DNA of 64,000 bases from Pseudomonas cavernicola. GTDB lineage: Bacteria > Pseudomonadota > Gammaproteobacteria > Pseudomonadales > Pseudomonadaceae. This document shows positions 9,492 to 19,365 of this stretch, piece by piece (the first letter of the stretch is position 1; each line of letters begins with the position of its first letter). The notes under the pieces were generated by a model, which was given only the letters and a program-made list of their open reading frames with translations, was not told where the DNA came from and did not search any database. A program made the position numbers and the translations under genes. The stretch spans positions 636,501-700,500 of the forward strand of contig NZ_QYUR01000002.1 of the NCBI RefSeq assembly GCF_003596405.1, given 5' to 3'.

Positions 9492-9817
9492 GCCTTTCCT
9501 CCTGCTGCGCGGCTGGTCAGCGGAGCGCTCTTGGGCTTGGCGGTCACGCTCGGCTTCTCGCCAATTTTGTAGGTTTCGAAAATTTCGTAGCTGATCGTGT
9601 CACGGGTGGCGTTGAAGTACTGCCGGCAGCCGGCCGCGTGAATCCACAGCTCGTGGTGCACGCCGCGCGGGTTGTCGCGGAAGAACAGGTAATCGCCCCA
9701 TTCCTCATCGGTGCAGCCATTCGGATCGAGCGGGCGCGGAATGTGCGCCTGGCCGGCCGAGTGGAATTCCTCTTCGGAGCGCAGTTCGCCACAGTGAGGG
9801 CAGAATATTTGCAGCAT
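9488..9817 (-). CDS. soxD: Sarcosine oxidase delta subunit SoxD
   Basis: Small zinc-binding subunit of sarcosine oxidase, 109 residues. The zinc ligands are in MLQIFCPHCGELRSEEEFH with further Cys/His downstream (CRQYF, HAAG). The block PRPLDPNGCTDEEWGDYLF is diagnostic. Gene order soxB-soxD-soxA-soxG is the standard one. A roughly 210-bp gap with CTCTCCC repeats separates it from soxB. Confidence 0.95.
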   Translation of the reverse strand: MLQIFCPHCGELRSEEEFHSAGQAHIPRPLDPNGCTDEEWGDYLFFRDNPRGVHHELWIHAAGCRQYFNATRDTISYEIFETYKIGEKPSVTAKPKSAPLTSRAAGGKA

Positions 9818-9895
9818 TTGCAGTACCTCCAGAATTCTTTACTCCCCTCGCCTTTGTATGGCGTAAGGGGCAAGGGGCAACATCACTCTCGGTCT

Positions 9896-10010
9896 ACCCC
9901 CTCTCCCTTCAGGGAGAGGGCTGGGGAGAGGGGCTCCCGTGCAGGCCGAACCCACCCTCTCCCGCCCTTCGGGCACCCTCTCCCATAAATGGGAGAGGGT
10001 CATCAGCCGT
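9896..10010. repeat. CTCTCCC/GGGAGAGG repeat element between soxB and soxD
   Basis: A chain of short inverted units: CCCTCTCCCTTCAGGGAGAG, then GGGCTGGGGAGAGG, then CCACCCTCTCCCGCCC and ACCCTCTCCC ATAAAT GGGAGAGGGT. Related elements lie at 11301-11400, 60985-61110 and 63122-63230, always in gaps of the sox or dgc operons. Confidence 0.8.
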
Positions 10011-10028
10011 CGCCTTTCAGGCGACCTT

Positions 10029-11279
10029 TTAGTGGGCGACGCCGGCGGCGCCGTGCTCGTCGATCAAGGCACCGTTATAGAAACGGTCCATGGCGAAGGG
10101 TTTGGCCAGCGCGTCCATCTCGCCGGTGGCGAGGCTCGCGGCAAACACATGACCGGAACCCGGCGTGGCCTTGAAGCCACCGGTGCCCCAACCGCAGTTG
10201 AAGAACAGGTTCGGCACCGGAGTTTTACTGATTATCGGGCAGGCATCCGGCGTGGTATCGACGATGCCGCCCCATTGGCGGTTCATCCGCACGCGGCTGA
10301 GCACCGGGAACATCTCGACGATGGCTTGCAGGGTGTGTTCGATGGTCGGGTAGGAACCGCGCTGGCCGTAACCGACGTAGCCGTCGATACCGGCGCCGAT
10401 CACCAGGTCGCCCTTGTCCGACTGGCTGATATAGCCATGCACGGCGTTGGACATGATCACGCTGTCGATAATCGGCTTGATCGGCTCGGACACCAGCGCC
10501 TGCAACGGGTGCGACTCGATCGGCAGGCGGAAGCCGGCGAGCTTGGCCATGTGCCCGGAGTTACCGGCAGTGACCACGCCAACGCGCTTGCCGCCGATAA
10601 AACCACGGTTGGTTTCGACGCCGATCACCGCACCGTTTTCCTTGCGGAAGCCGGTTACTTCAGTCTGTTGAATCAGGTCGACACCGAGGGCGTCGGCGGC
10701 GCGGGCAAAACCCCAGGCCACGGCATCGTGACGGGCGACGCCGCCGCGACGCTGCAGGGAGGCGCCCATCACCGGGTAACGAGTGTTCTTCGAGCAATCC
10801 AGGTAGGGGATCATCGCCTCTACCTCTTTGGCATTGAGCACTTCGCCGTCGATGCCATTGAGACGGTTGGCGCTGACCCGCCGCTCGATGTCACGCATGT
10901 CCTGCAGTGTGTGGCCGAGGTTGAACACACCGCGCGGCGAGTACATGACGTTGTAGTTGATGTCTTGCGACAACCCTTCCCACAGCTTCATGGCGTGCTC
11001 GTAGATCGCCGCCGACTCGTCCCACAGGTAGTTGGAACGAACGATGGTGGTGTTGCGCGCAGTGTTACCGCCGCCCAGCCAACCCTTCTCGACCACCGCG
11101 ACATTCTTGATGCCGTGGACCTTGGCCAGGTAGTAAGCGGTGGCCAAGCCATGGCCGCCACCGCCGACGATGACCACGTCATATACCGGTTTCGGCGTGG
11201 GGTTACGCCACATACGCTGCCAGTTTTCGTTATGGCTGAGCGAGTGTTTGAGCAGGCCGAAGCCGGAATAACGTTGCAT
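10029..11279 (-). CDS. soxB: Sarcosine oxidase beta subunit SoxB
   Basis: FAD-containing catalytic subunit, 416 residues, the family length. The N-terminal Rossmann motif is VVIVGGGGHGLATAYYLA (about 34-51). The block GWLGGGNTARNTTIVRSNY near residue 70 is the region where FMN attaches covalently through a His in characterised enzymes. A C-terminal FAD-domain block, FNCGWGTGGFKATPGSGH, is also present. ATG 11279 (MQRYSGFGLL) is chosen because the upstream frame is encoded by repeat sequence. It follows glyA in the same direction across a repeat-containing gap. Confidence 0.96.
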   Translation of the reverse strand: MQRYSGFGLLKHSLSHNENWQRMWRNPTPKPVYDVVIVGGGGHGLATAYYLAKVHGIKNVAVVEKGWLGGGNTARNTTIVRSNYLWDESAAIYEHAMKLWEGLSQDINYNVMYSPRGVFNLGHTLQDMRDIERRVSANRLNGIDGEVLNAKEVEAMIPYLDCSKNTRYPVMGASLQRRGGVARHDAVAWGFARAADALGVDLIQQTEVTGFRKENGAVIGVETNRGFIGGKRVGVVTAGNSGHMAKLAGFRLPIESHPLQALVSEPIKPIIDSVIMSNAVHGYISQSDKGDLVIGAGIDGYVGYGQRGSYPTIEHTLQAIVEMFPVLSRVRMNRQWGGIVDTTPDACPIISKTPVPNLFFNCGWGTGGFKATPGSGHVFAASLATGEMDALAKPFAMDRFYNGALIDEHGAAGVAH

Positions 11280-11300
11280 GTGGATGCTCCTGGTTTTACT

Positions 11301-11400
11301 CCCCTCTCCCACGTGTGGGAGAGGGGCTGGGGGAGAGGGTTTGGCGACATCGCCCTCTCCCGCCCTTTGGGCACCCTCTCCCGCAGACGGGAGAGGGGAT
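11301..11400. repeat. CTCTCCC/GGGAGAGG repeat element between glyA and soxB
   Basis: Same architecture as the soxB-soxD element: CCCCTCTCCCACGTGTGGG plus AGAGGGGCTGGGGGAGAGG, then CCCTCTCCCGCCCTTTGGGC and CCCTCTCCCGCAGACGGGAG. Shared pieces with 9896-10010 include CCCTCTCCCGCCCTT and GGGCACCCTCTCCC. Confidence 0.8.
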
Positions 11401-11408
11401 CAGTCAGC

Positions 11409-12662
<1,254 letters not shown>

Positions 12663-13134
12663 CTCGGATCTCCTGCGACAATCGCGTGTCACGTTTATTG
12701 TTGGGGCCGCCCTACCCAGGTTGATTCGGCACCCGCCAAGCCTGATGCGGCCCGGCGACGGTGACGCGGCCAGCGGTGGTCGGCCTGTGGTTCTGCGTTG
12801 CTACCGATTCTGCGAAATACCCAGGCACCGCGTTTGCCTGTTTACGACGTCAAAATGCTCAAACTGACCAAGCACAGCCGCCGCTGAGCGAAATTACCGC
12901 CCCAGCGGCTAGCTATTTGCGACAACCCGCCTGAGCGTAGCCCGCAAATGTTTCCGTGGCCGCCAAAACCAGCGCCTGACGGCGCTCAACCCAGGGCTGA
13001 ATGGGTGTAAGCTCGGCCCTGGCGGGATGACTTTCCACGCCCTCGAAAACAATAAAAACAACACAGCTGTCTTAGGCCTTCGGCAGAGGCCCCGCATCCC
13101 AAATGCGACAGTTGTAGTAGTGGAGGAACACCAG
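12663..13134. other. Divergent regulatory region glyA / SouR-like regulator
   Basis: A 472-bp non-coding region between two divergent starts. It should hold the glyA-sox promoter and regulator binding site(s). I see a sigma-54-like match on the plus strand (separate entry) and no other confident element. The region is less GC-rich near 12835-12890. Confidence 0.6.
12821..12840 (+). promoter_or_regulatory. Candidate sigma-54 promoter upstream of the SouR-like gene
   Basis: CCAGGCACCGCGTTTGCCTG contains GGCAC-N5-TTGC with the invariant GG and GC 10 bp apart, as in -24/-12 promoters. It points toward the regulator gene at 13135, which would leave a leader of roughly 285 nt. This is a sequence match only; the flanking bases are imperfect. 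Confidence 0.3.
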
Positions 13135-14154
13135 ATGGCAACTGCCACCCAACCAGCAGGACTGGTCAATGTCCGCTCGAGCGAAGCGCCCGCCGCTCGG
13201 GTCAAGACCTTCGGCTTTCTGCTGATCCCCAACTTCACCACCATCGGCTTCGCCTCGGCGATCGAAACCTTGCGCATGGCCAACCTGGCGGCCAAACAGA
13301 CGCTCTACAAGACCCTGCTGATCGCCGCCGATGAGCAGCCGGTGAGTGCCAGCAACGGCATGCGCGTGGTGCCGGACTTTACGATTGCCGACGCGCCCAA
13401 GCTCGATGCGTTGTTCGTGGTCGGCTCCAACCCAATCAATCCTAAAAACGACCGCACGATGCTCAACTGGTTGCGCAAACTGGCCCATGAGCACGTTCCG
13501 CTGGGCGGGATCTGCACCGGTAGCCACTTGCTGGCCTGCGCCGATCTGCTCAAGGGCTACCGCTGCACCATCCACTGGGAAGACATCGAACAACTGAAAG
13601 AGAAGTTTCCAGGGATCATCATCTCCAACCAGCTGTTCGAGCTGGATCGCGACCGCTACACCTGCTCGGGTGGTACGGCCTCGATGGACATGACCCTGCA
13701 GCTGATCGCCCGTGAGCCGAACGGCGTGGAGATTGCCATCCGCGCCGCCGAGTTACTGCTCTGCGACCGGATGCGCGGCGCTCGCGAACAGCAGCGCGTG
13801 CCGCTGCGGCAAAAACTCGGGCATGCCCAACCGAAGCTGAGCCAGATCGTCGGGCTGATGGAGGCTAACCTGGAAGAGCCGCTGGAACTCGACGAAATCG
13901 CCCGACTCAACGAGGTCTCGGTGCGCCAGCTCGAACGGCTGTTCCACAAATACCTGCAACGCACGCCCAGCCAGTACTACCTGGAACTGCGCCTGAACCG
14001 CGCGCGCGAACTGCTCCTGCGCAGCGAGTCGCAGGTGCGCGATATCGCCCTGTCCTGCGGCTTCGCCTCACCGGCGCATTTCTCCAAGTGCTACAGCCGC
14101 TTCTTCGGCATGTCGCCCAGAGGTGAGCGCAAGCACAGCGTTTTGCATGCCTGA
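13135..14154 (+). CDS. GlxA/AraC-family regulator, SouR-like
   Basis: A 339-residue transcriptional activator of the GbdR/CdhR/SouR group. The N-terminal DJ-1/PfpI-like ligand domain (about 20-190) begins VKTFGFLLIPNFTTIGFASA and contains GGICTGSHLLA. The C-terminal AraC double helix-turn-helix (about 235-335) includes VSVRQLERLFHKYL and DIALSCGFASPAHFSKCY. ATG 13135 is chosen for its strong TGGAGGAA Shine-Dalgarno 8 bp upstream; the frame is open back to 13027. It is divergent from glyA-soxBDAG. By position it is the likely sarcosine-responsive activator of sox, like SouR of P. aeruginosa. Ligand identity is inferred. Confidence 0.8.
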   Translation: MATATQPAGLVNVRSSEAPAARVKTFGFLLIPNFTTIGFASAIETLRMANLAAKQTLYKTLLIAADEQPVSASNGMRVVPDFTIADAPKLDALFVVGSNPINPKNDRTMLNWLRKLAHEHVPLGGICTGSHLLACADLLKGYRCTIHWEDIEQLKEKFPGIIISNQLFELDRDRYTCSGGTASMDMTLQLIAREPNGVEIAIRAAELLLCDRMRGAREQQRVPLRQKLGHAQPKLSQIVGLMEANLEEPLELDEIARLNEVSVRQLERLFHKYLQRTPSQYYLELRLNRARELLLRSESQVRDIALSCGFASPAHFSKCYSRFFGMSPRGERKHSVLHA

Positions 14155-14181
14155 CGGGCAGTTTTTAGCTCATTGCGCAAA

Positions 14182-14227
14182 CAACAAAAAACGCCGCCCC
14201 CCTAAGGAGTACGGCGTTTTTTTGTTG
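14182..14227. terminator. Bidirectional rho-independent terminator
   Basis: The stem is AAAAAACGCCG pairing with CGGCGTTTTTTT around a CCCCCTAAGGAGTA loop. There is an A-tract on one side and a T-tract on the other. It lies between the convergent regulator gene (ends 14154) and the MFS gene (stop at 14246), so it can serve both. Confidence 0.9.
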
Positions 14228-14245
14228 CGTCCGAGTCAGTCCGAC

Positions 14246-15589
14246 TCAGTCAGGCAAGGCATGGTGCGCGGTTTCACGAACCGCCAAGGTCGCCAGTAGC
14301 GCCACCGCCGCGGCCACGACCAGAAACCAGGCCGGTGCCATCTTGTCGCCGCTGACGCTGATCAGCCAGGTGGCAATGAACGGCGCCGTACCGCCAAACA
14401 ACGCATTTGCGGTATTGAAGCTGAAGGCGAAACCGCTGTAGCGCACCCGAGTCGGGAAGATCTCGGTGAGGAAGCACGGCAGGGTGCCATCGTTCATGGC
14501 CAGCATCAGACCGAAGGCGATTTGAATCAGCAGGATCACCATGAAGCTCTGCCCGTTGAGCAGCGAGAACAACGGCACCGTCAGCCCGAGGAACAGCACC
14601 GAGGCAGCGACCAGCATGGTCTTGCGGCCGAAACGGTCGGACAACTTGCCCATCAGGAAGATGAAACCGATATAGGTCGCCAGCGAAACCGTCGAGGCCA
14701 TAAAGGAGTCGGTTTCCGACATGCCCATTTCCGCCGAGAGGTAGGTCGGCATGTAGCTGAGGACCAGATAGAAAGCCACCGCGTTCAGGCAGGTCACACC
14801 AATCGCCACCAGCACTTTGAGGCGATACACGCCGAACAGTTGGCGAATCGGCGCCTTGTGCTCAGCCTCCTTGTTTTCCAGGGCCTTTTCCATTTCCAGG
14901 AACTTCGGCGTGTCCTGCAGGCGCAGACGGATGTAGCGGCCGATCAGGCCCAGCGGTGCCGCCAGCAGGAACGGCAGGCGCCAGCCCCACTCATGCAGTT
15001 GCTGGCTGTCCAGCAGGTTGTACAGCACCGCCACGAACAGCGAGCCGAACAACAGCCCCGCCGCCGTACTCGCCGGCACCAGGCAGGTGTAGAAGCCGCG
15101 CTTGTTGTCCGGTGCATATTCGGCCAGGAAGGCCGACGCCCCGGCATATTCGCCAGAGGCGGAGAAGCCCTGAACCAGCCTGATCAGCAACAGCAGCAAG
15201 GGTGCCCACATCCCGACCTGGGCATAGGTGGGCAGGAAGGCGATGCCGAAGGTGGCGGCGGACATGATCAGGATCGACCACGCCAGCGCATTGCGGCGCC
15301 CGTGGCGATCACCAATGTGGCCCCAGATGATCCCGCCGATTGGGCGCACGATGAAGGAAATGGCGAACACCGCAAAAGCCGCCAGCAGGCCGGAGGTTTT
15401 GTCGGTTTGCGGGAAGAACACCACCGCGATCACGGTAGCCAGATAGCCATAGGCGGCGTAGTCGAACCACTCGACGAAGTTGCCGATGAAACTGGCGACC
15501 GATGCCCGCCGCAAGGCTTTGCGTTCTACCGACATCGCGCGACCTCGCGGCGTATCGCCGTACGCTTGCGCTCCGCTCACAGTGCTCAT
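14246..15589 (-). CDS. MFS transporter, metabolite:H+ symporter (MHS) type
   Basis: A 447-residue inner-membrane transporter with twelve predicted hydrophobic segments. MHS signatures are present: SFIGNFVEWFDYAAYGYLA near the N-terminus, RPIGGIIWGHIGDRHGRR after segment 2, GFSASGEYAGASAFLAEYAP near segment 5, and the MGKLSDRFGRK loop in the middle. The family contains ProP, KgtP and ShiA, so a compatible solute, betaine-like compound or organic acid is plausible; the substrate cannot be read from sequence. ATG 15589 is chosen for GGGAGGTG upstream (the frame is open to 15643). It lies next to betaine/sarcosine genes. Confidence 0.85.
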   Translation of the reverse strand: MSTVSGAQAYGDTPRGRAMSVERKALRRASVASFIGNFVEWFDYAAYGYLATVIAVVFFPQTDKTSGLLAAFAVFAISFIVRPIGGIIWGHIGDRHGRRNALAWSILIMSAATFGIAFLPTYAQVGMWAPLLLLLIRLVQGFSASGEYAGASAFLAEYAPDNKRGFYTCLVPASTAAGLLFGSLFVAVLYNLLDSQQLHEWGWRLPFLLAAPLGLIGRYIRLRLQDTPKFLEMEKALENKEAEHKAPIRQLFGVYRLKVLVAIGVTCLNAVAFYLVLSYMPTYLSAEMGMSETDSFMASTVSLATYIGFIFLMGKLSDRFGRKTMLVAASVLFLGLTVPLFSLLNGQSFMVILLIQIAFGLMLAMNDGTLPCFLTEIFPTRVRYSGFAFSFNTANALFGGTAPFIATWLISVSGDKMAPAWFLVVAAAVALLATLAVRETAHHALPD

Positions 15590-16207
15590 TGCCCACCTCC
15601 CGACAGCAGCGCAAGCTGCTCGGACTGGGCCACGCAAGAACAAACTTTACTAGCTTTCATATCTACTTACCGTCCGCATAAGAATATTTGTTTTAAGGAG
15701 CGATAAAAACAGAGAGCCACAACTTGCAGAGGCTTTAAACTGCAAGCCCACGCAATGCAAACTTCAGGAATTCACCCATCGCCCATGCCGCTGTACTTAT
15801 TACAGCTTCGGCAGTTGGATAATGAATCCCGTGCTTTCGCCAATTGTTAAACAACATTCGGCAAAGCCTTCAGATTTTGTTATTAGAATCAAACACAGCA
15901 CATCGCGACTGCAGGGGCTTCAAAGCAACGCCAAAAGGAGTTGAAGCAGCCATTGCCAGGGATCGGACCTTTACAGCCAGCCGATCAAGCCCTATGCAGT
16001 TGACACTCCAGTCCGCCCCTGGTTTCAGGCTCTCCAACTCAAAAACAATCAACCCAACTGTCTTACCACTAACACTGGTCAAGGAGTACCTGAGCCAGTA
16101 CTTGTTCGTCGTCCCCGCCTACGCGGAATGACAACTTACGTAGAACTCCCTTAAGACCCAGCACAGCGCACCAGCAAATATTCAGGCGTAATGCGCTGCG
16201 CACGGAC
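15590..16207. other. Intergenic region upstream of the MFS gene, no gene seen
   Basis: 618 bp, less GC-rich than its neighbours. The only recognisable item is a degraded copy of the CCCCGC repeat at about 16108-16130. A plus-strand frame at 15844-16131 has no ribosome binding site and no family resemblance. Confidence 0.6.
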
Positions 16208-17419
16208 TTATTTACGGATAATGTTTTTCTCCGGCCCGTAGGGGAACTTGGTGATGTTCTCGGCGCCATTCTCTTTAACGATCAGAATGTCATGCTCGCG
16301 ATAACCGCCGGCACCCGGCAGGCCTTCGGGCAGCATGATCATCGGCTCAATGGACACCACCATGCCCGGCTCGAGAACCGTGTCGATATCCTCGCGCAGC
16401 TCCAGACCCGCCTCGCGGCCGTAGTAGTGGCTGAGCGTGCCGAACGAGTGGCCGTAGCCGAAGGTGCGGTATTTCAGAAGGTCGTGCTTGAGGAAGATCT
16501 CATTCAGCTCGCGGGCGATGTCGCAGCAGCGCGCGCCGGGCTTGATCAGCTTGAGGCCGGCCTCGTGCACCTCGACGTTGACGTTCCACAGGCGCAGGTG
16601 CTCATCCGAGCAATGGTCGAGGAACAACGTGCGCTCCAGCGCAGTGTAGTAACCGGCGATCATCGGGAAGCAGTTAAGGCTGAGGATGTCGCCCTTGTTG
16701 ACCTTGCGGCTGGTCACCGGATTATGCGCGCCGTCGGTGTTGATGCCGGACTGGAACCAGGTCCAGGTGTCCATCAACTCGCCATTCGGGAAGGTTCGGG
16801 CGATTTCCCGCACCATCGCCTGGGTGGCGTGCAGCGCCACTTCATACTCCGGCACCTGATCGCGCAATGCTTCGACCACCGCCGCGCCACCGATATCGGC
16901 AATCCGCGCGCCGTGGCGAATCATCACCTGCTCTTCCGCCGACTTGATCATGCGCATGCGCATGCACGGTGCGGCGATGTCGACCAGCTGCGCCTGCGGA
17001 TAACGCGCGGCGAGCTTCTCGTGGTTCTGCAGGTTCAGGTGATCGAACTCGATACCGATGCGCCCCGCCTTCGGCAGCGCCTGCTGGATGGCGACGAAGT
17101 AGTTGTCGCGCTGCCAGTCGGTGTAGACGATGTTTTCGGTGCCGACGGTGCGGCGCCAGGGCTGGCCACCGTCGATGTTGGCGCTGATCGACACCACCTT
17201 GTCCTGGGTGACCACCAACGCATAGGGACGGCCGAAGGAGCAGTAGAGGAAATCGCTGTAGTAGTTGACGTTGTGGTACGAGGTGAAGACCGCAGCGTCA
17301 ATGTCCTGGGCCGCCATGTAGGCGCGCAGCTTGGCCTGACGCTCGGCGTATTCCTGCTCGGAGAAGGTCGGTTGGACTTTCTCGCCATTCTGGATTTGCA
17401 GCGTTTTTGGCATTTGCAT
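16208..17419 (-). CDS. Creatinase (creatine amidinohydrolase)
   Basis: Cytosolic homodimeric enzyme hydrolysing creatine to sarcosine and urea, supplying sarcosine to SoxBDAG. At 403 residues it equals the P. putida enzyme in length, and it matches it nearly throughout, from MQMPKTLQIQNG to PYGPEKNIIR. The fold is the M24 pita-bread type without the metal ligands. Catalytic His232 is present in DGAHNPVT (residue 232 by direct count). The blocks TWTWFQSGINTDG and GYGHSFGTLSHYYGREAG are also characteristic. It is transcribed away from the 74-bp block at 17470-17543, which is also found before the ABC importer. Confidence 0.95.
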   Translation of the reverse strand: MQMPKTLQIQNGEKVQPTFSEQEYAERQAKLRAYMAAQDIDAAVFTSYHNVNYYSDFLYCSFGRPYALVVTQDKVVSISANIDGGQPWRRTVGTENIVYTDWQRDNYFVAIQQALPKAGRIGIEFDHLNLQNHEKLAARYPQAQLVDIAAPCMRMRMIKSAEEQVMIRHGARIADIGGAAVVEALRDQVPEYEVALHATQAMVREIARTFPNGELMDTWTWFQSGINTDGAHNPVTSRKVNKGDILSLNCFPMIAGYYTALERTLFLDHCSDEHLRLWNVNVEVHEAGLKLIKPGARCCDIARELNEIFLKHDLLKYRTFGYGHSFGTLSHYYGREAGLELREDIDTVLEPGMVVSIEPMIMLPEGLPGAGGYREHDILIVKENGAENITKFPYGPEKNIIRK

Positions 17420-17469
17420 GATCTGTATTCCTTGTCATTGTGAGCGTTTCGGTATGCCGCTTTTGGCCG

Positions 17470-17543
17470 GCCCCTGGAGAGCATTGCAGCAGATACCCGG
17501 GAGCAACTTTTGTACGTTTGCGACCCGAAGTTGGTTAGATCCG
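17470..17543 (-). promoter_or_regulatory. 74-bp conserved block, copy A, upstream of creatinase
   Basis: From GCCCCTGGAGAGCATTGCAG to GTTGGTTAGATCCG (plus strand). It matches 24387-24460 at 68 of 74 bases without gaps. Both copies lie upstream of a minus-strand creatinine-pathway gene and downstream of a GbdR-like regulator 3' end. The likely role is a shared promoter/operator; the protein that binds is not shown by the sequence. Confidence 0.55.
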
Positions 17544-17619
17544 AATAGTGGACACCAGGGCAAAAAAAACCGGCCCCGAAAGATCTCGAGGCCGGATGGG
17601 TGACGCGTCAGTGATGCTC

Positions 17620-17790
17620 TCAATGCAGCGGCGGGGAATTCATACGGCGGCGGTGCACTCGCTCATCTTTGGGCGGCACGCCATATTGTTCGCGGTAGCG
17701 CTTGGAGAAGTGCTGGGTTGAAATGAAGCCGCACTCAGCCGCCACCTGCATCACCTGACGTGGGTCCATGCCGTTTGGAAGGGTGGAACA
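17620..17790 (-). pseudogene. Truncated 3' end of a GbdR-like AraC regulator gene
   Basis: The minus-strand frame ends with about 45 residues (QVMQVAAECGFISTQHFSKR through RVHRRRMNSPPLH). These align with the C-terminus of the complete regulator at 24666-25673 (MVQVAVDCGFVSAQHFSKC ... RSNPLPLH). Only the second helix-turn-helix remains, with no start, no first helix and no ligand domain. Homology stops near 17785, where unrelated DNA and then the permease terminator begin. This is a decayed or duplicated fragment. Confidence 0.8.
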
Positions 17791-17822
17791 GGCGCGCCAG
17801 GAGCACTGACGGAGGGGGGAAG

Positions 17823-17853
17823 GAAAAAGCCGGCCTGCTCTGGGAGCAGGCCG
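17823..17853 (-). terminator. Rho-independent terminator of the permease gene
   Basis: A perfect 10-bp stem, CGGCCTGCTC / GAGCAGGCCG, with a short loop. On the minus strand it is followed by GCTTTTTCC. It lies about 40 bp after the permease stop at 17894. Confidence 0.88.
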
Positions 17854-17893
17854 TAAAGAGGTGAGCGATAGACGGCGCCAGGTGGGCCTAGCG

Positions 17894-19288
17894 TCAAACG
17901 CTTTCCGTTGAAGCCACTTCAATGGTTTGCACGGTACTTTTCTTGGCGTTGAAGATTGAGCCCGTACATACGATGGACAGTGTGAGCGCACCGGTAGCGA
18001 TCACTTCCATACGATGCTCTGGCAAAATCAGCATAACGACCAGAATGCTCAAGATACAGAAAATAACCAGATAGCTGAGCCATGGGTAAAACCACATCTT
18101 GAATGCAATGGGCTGTCCCGATTCATTCAATTTCTTGCGAAGTTTGAGCTGGGAAACAGCAATGACGAGGTACACCAGCAGTGCGACAGCTCCCGAACTG
18201 GCCAGCAGGAAGGAGAACACTTCGTTGGGCGCGAAGTAATTGAGCGCTGTGGTCAGAAAACCGACGGCTGTGCTCGCCAGTACCGCAACATATGGCACCC
18301 CGGACGATGAAGTTTTCTGCAGCACTTGAGGGCCATCCCCGCGCTTGCTCAGGGAGTAGACCATGCGCGAGGCTGTATAGATGGCTGAGTTGAGGCAGCT
18401 GGCCACCGCTATCAGTACAACGATATCGACAATCATCTTCGCCTGTGGAACGTTCATCAGCTCAAGCGCTCGCTGATAAGAACCCACCTCCCCAAGCAGG
18501 GGGTCGTTCCAGGGGACGATGGAGATGATGAGGAATACCGAGACAATATAGAAAATCCCCATTCGCCAGACGACCGAGTTTGTCGCGCGGATGATCTGCT
18601 TGGCGGGGTTCTGGGATTCGGCCGCTGCAATCGTGACGATTTCCGTGCCCATGAAGCTGAATACGGTGATGAGCATCGCGCCGATGACAGCCGTCATGCC
18701 ATTGGGCATGAAACCACCAAACGCGTTGCTTAACTGCATGACACCACTCACCTCTCTACCCGGCAATGCGCCCGCCAGGGCGAGCCCGCCGATGGCGATG
18801 AAGCCCAATACGGCAATGACTTTGAGCATGGCGAACCAGAACTCGAACTCCCCGTAACGAGCCACGCTGAACAGGTTGGTTACCGTCAATAGACCGGTGA
18901 CCGCGATTGCAAACTCCCACGTCTGCACCGCAGGGAACCAGGCGTGCAAGATAGCGGCGGCGGCGATGGCTTCGATAGGAATGACCAATACCCAGAACCA
19001 CCAGTACAGCCAGCCGATGGTAAAGCCCGCGCTGCGTCCCATCGCACGCTCGGCATAGGTCGAAAATGATCCGGTATCGGGTGAGGCTACAGCCATTTCT
19101 CCCAGCATGCGCATGACCAGAACGACCAGCGTACCGGAAAAAATGTAAGCCAGAATCGCCGCGGGACCGGCGGATGCGATGGCGTGCCCTGAGCCGATGA
19201 ATAGGCCGGCACCGATGGCGCCGGCAATGGAAAGCATGGTGACATGACGCTGCTTGAGGCCTGGGGCCAAAGTGGAGCTGTTGGACAT
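17894..19288 (-). CDS. APC-family amino acid permease
   Basis: A 464-residue inner-membrane permease of the amino acid transporter (AAT/GABA permease-like) group with about twelve hydrophobic segments. Signatures: MLSIAGAIGAGLFIGSGHAI in segment 1; MRMLGEMAVASPDTGSFSTY; and the loop MGTEIVTIAAAESQNPAKQI. It sits between creatinase and creatininase on the same strand and ends at its own terminator. Sarcosine, creatine or a related amino acid is a reasonable inferred substrate. The Shine-Dalgarno is AAAAGGG before ATG 19288. Base composition is somewhat lower in GC than in neighbouring genes. Confidence 0.85.
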   Translation of the reverse strand: MSNSSTLAPGLKQRHVTMLSIAGAIGAGLFIGSGHAIASAGPAAILAYIFSGTLVVLVMRMLGEMAVASPDTGSFSTYAERAMGRSAGFTIGWLYWWFWVLVIPIEAIAAAAILHAWFPAVQTWEFAIAVTGLLTVTNLFSVARYGEFEFWFAMLKVIAVLGFIAIGGLALAGALPGREVSGVMQLSNAFGGFMPNGMTAVIGAMLITVFSFMGTEIVTIAAAESQNPAKQIIRATNSVVWRMGIFYIVSVFLIISIVPWNDPLLGEVGSYQRALELMNVPQAKMIVDIVVLIAVASCLNSAIYTASRMVYSLSKRGDGPQVLQKTSSSGVPYVAVLASTAVGFLTTALNYFAPNEVFSFLLASSGAVALLVYLVIAVSQLKLRKKLNESGQPIAFKMWFYPWLSYLVIFCILSILVVMLILPEHRMEVIATGALTLSIVCTGSIFNAKKSTVQTIEVASTESV

Positions 19289-19365
19289 GATATTTACCCT
19301 TTTTATTCTACTAGGAGGGTGAAGGATCAGCTGTGGGTTGTTATTTCGGGCCTCAGGGGTGCTCT

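Noticed and set aside
15844..16131. 95-codon plus-strand ORF in the MFS-creatinase gap
   Set aside because: No Shine-Dalgarno, no recognisable motif, and its end runs through a degraded repeat.
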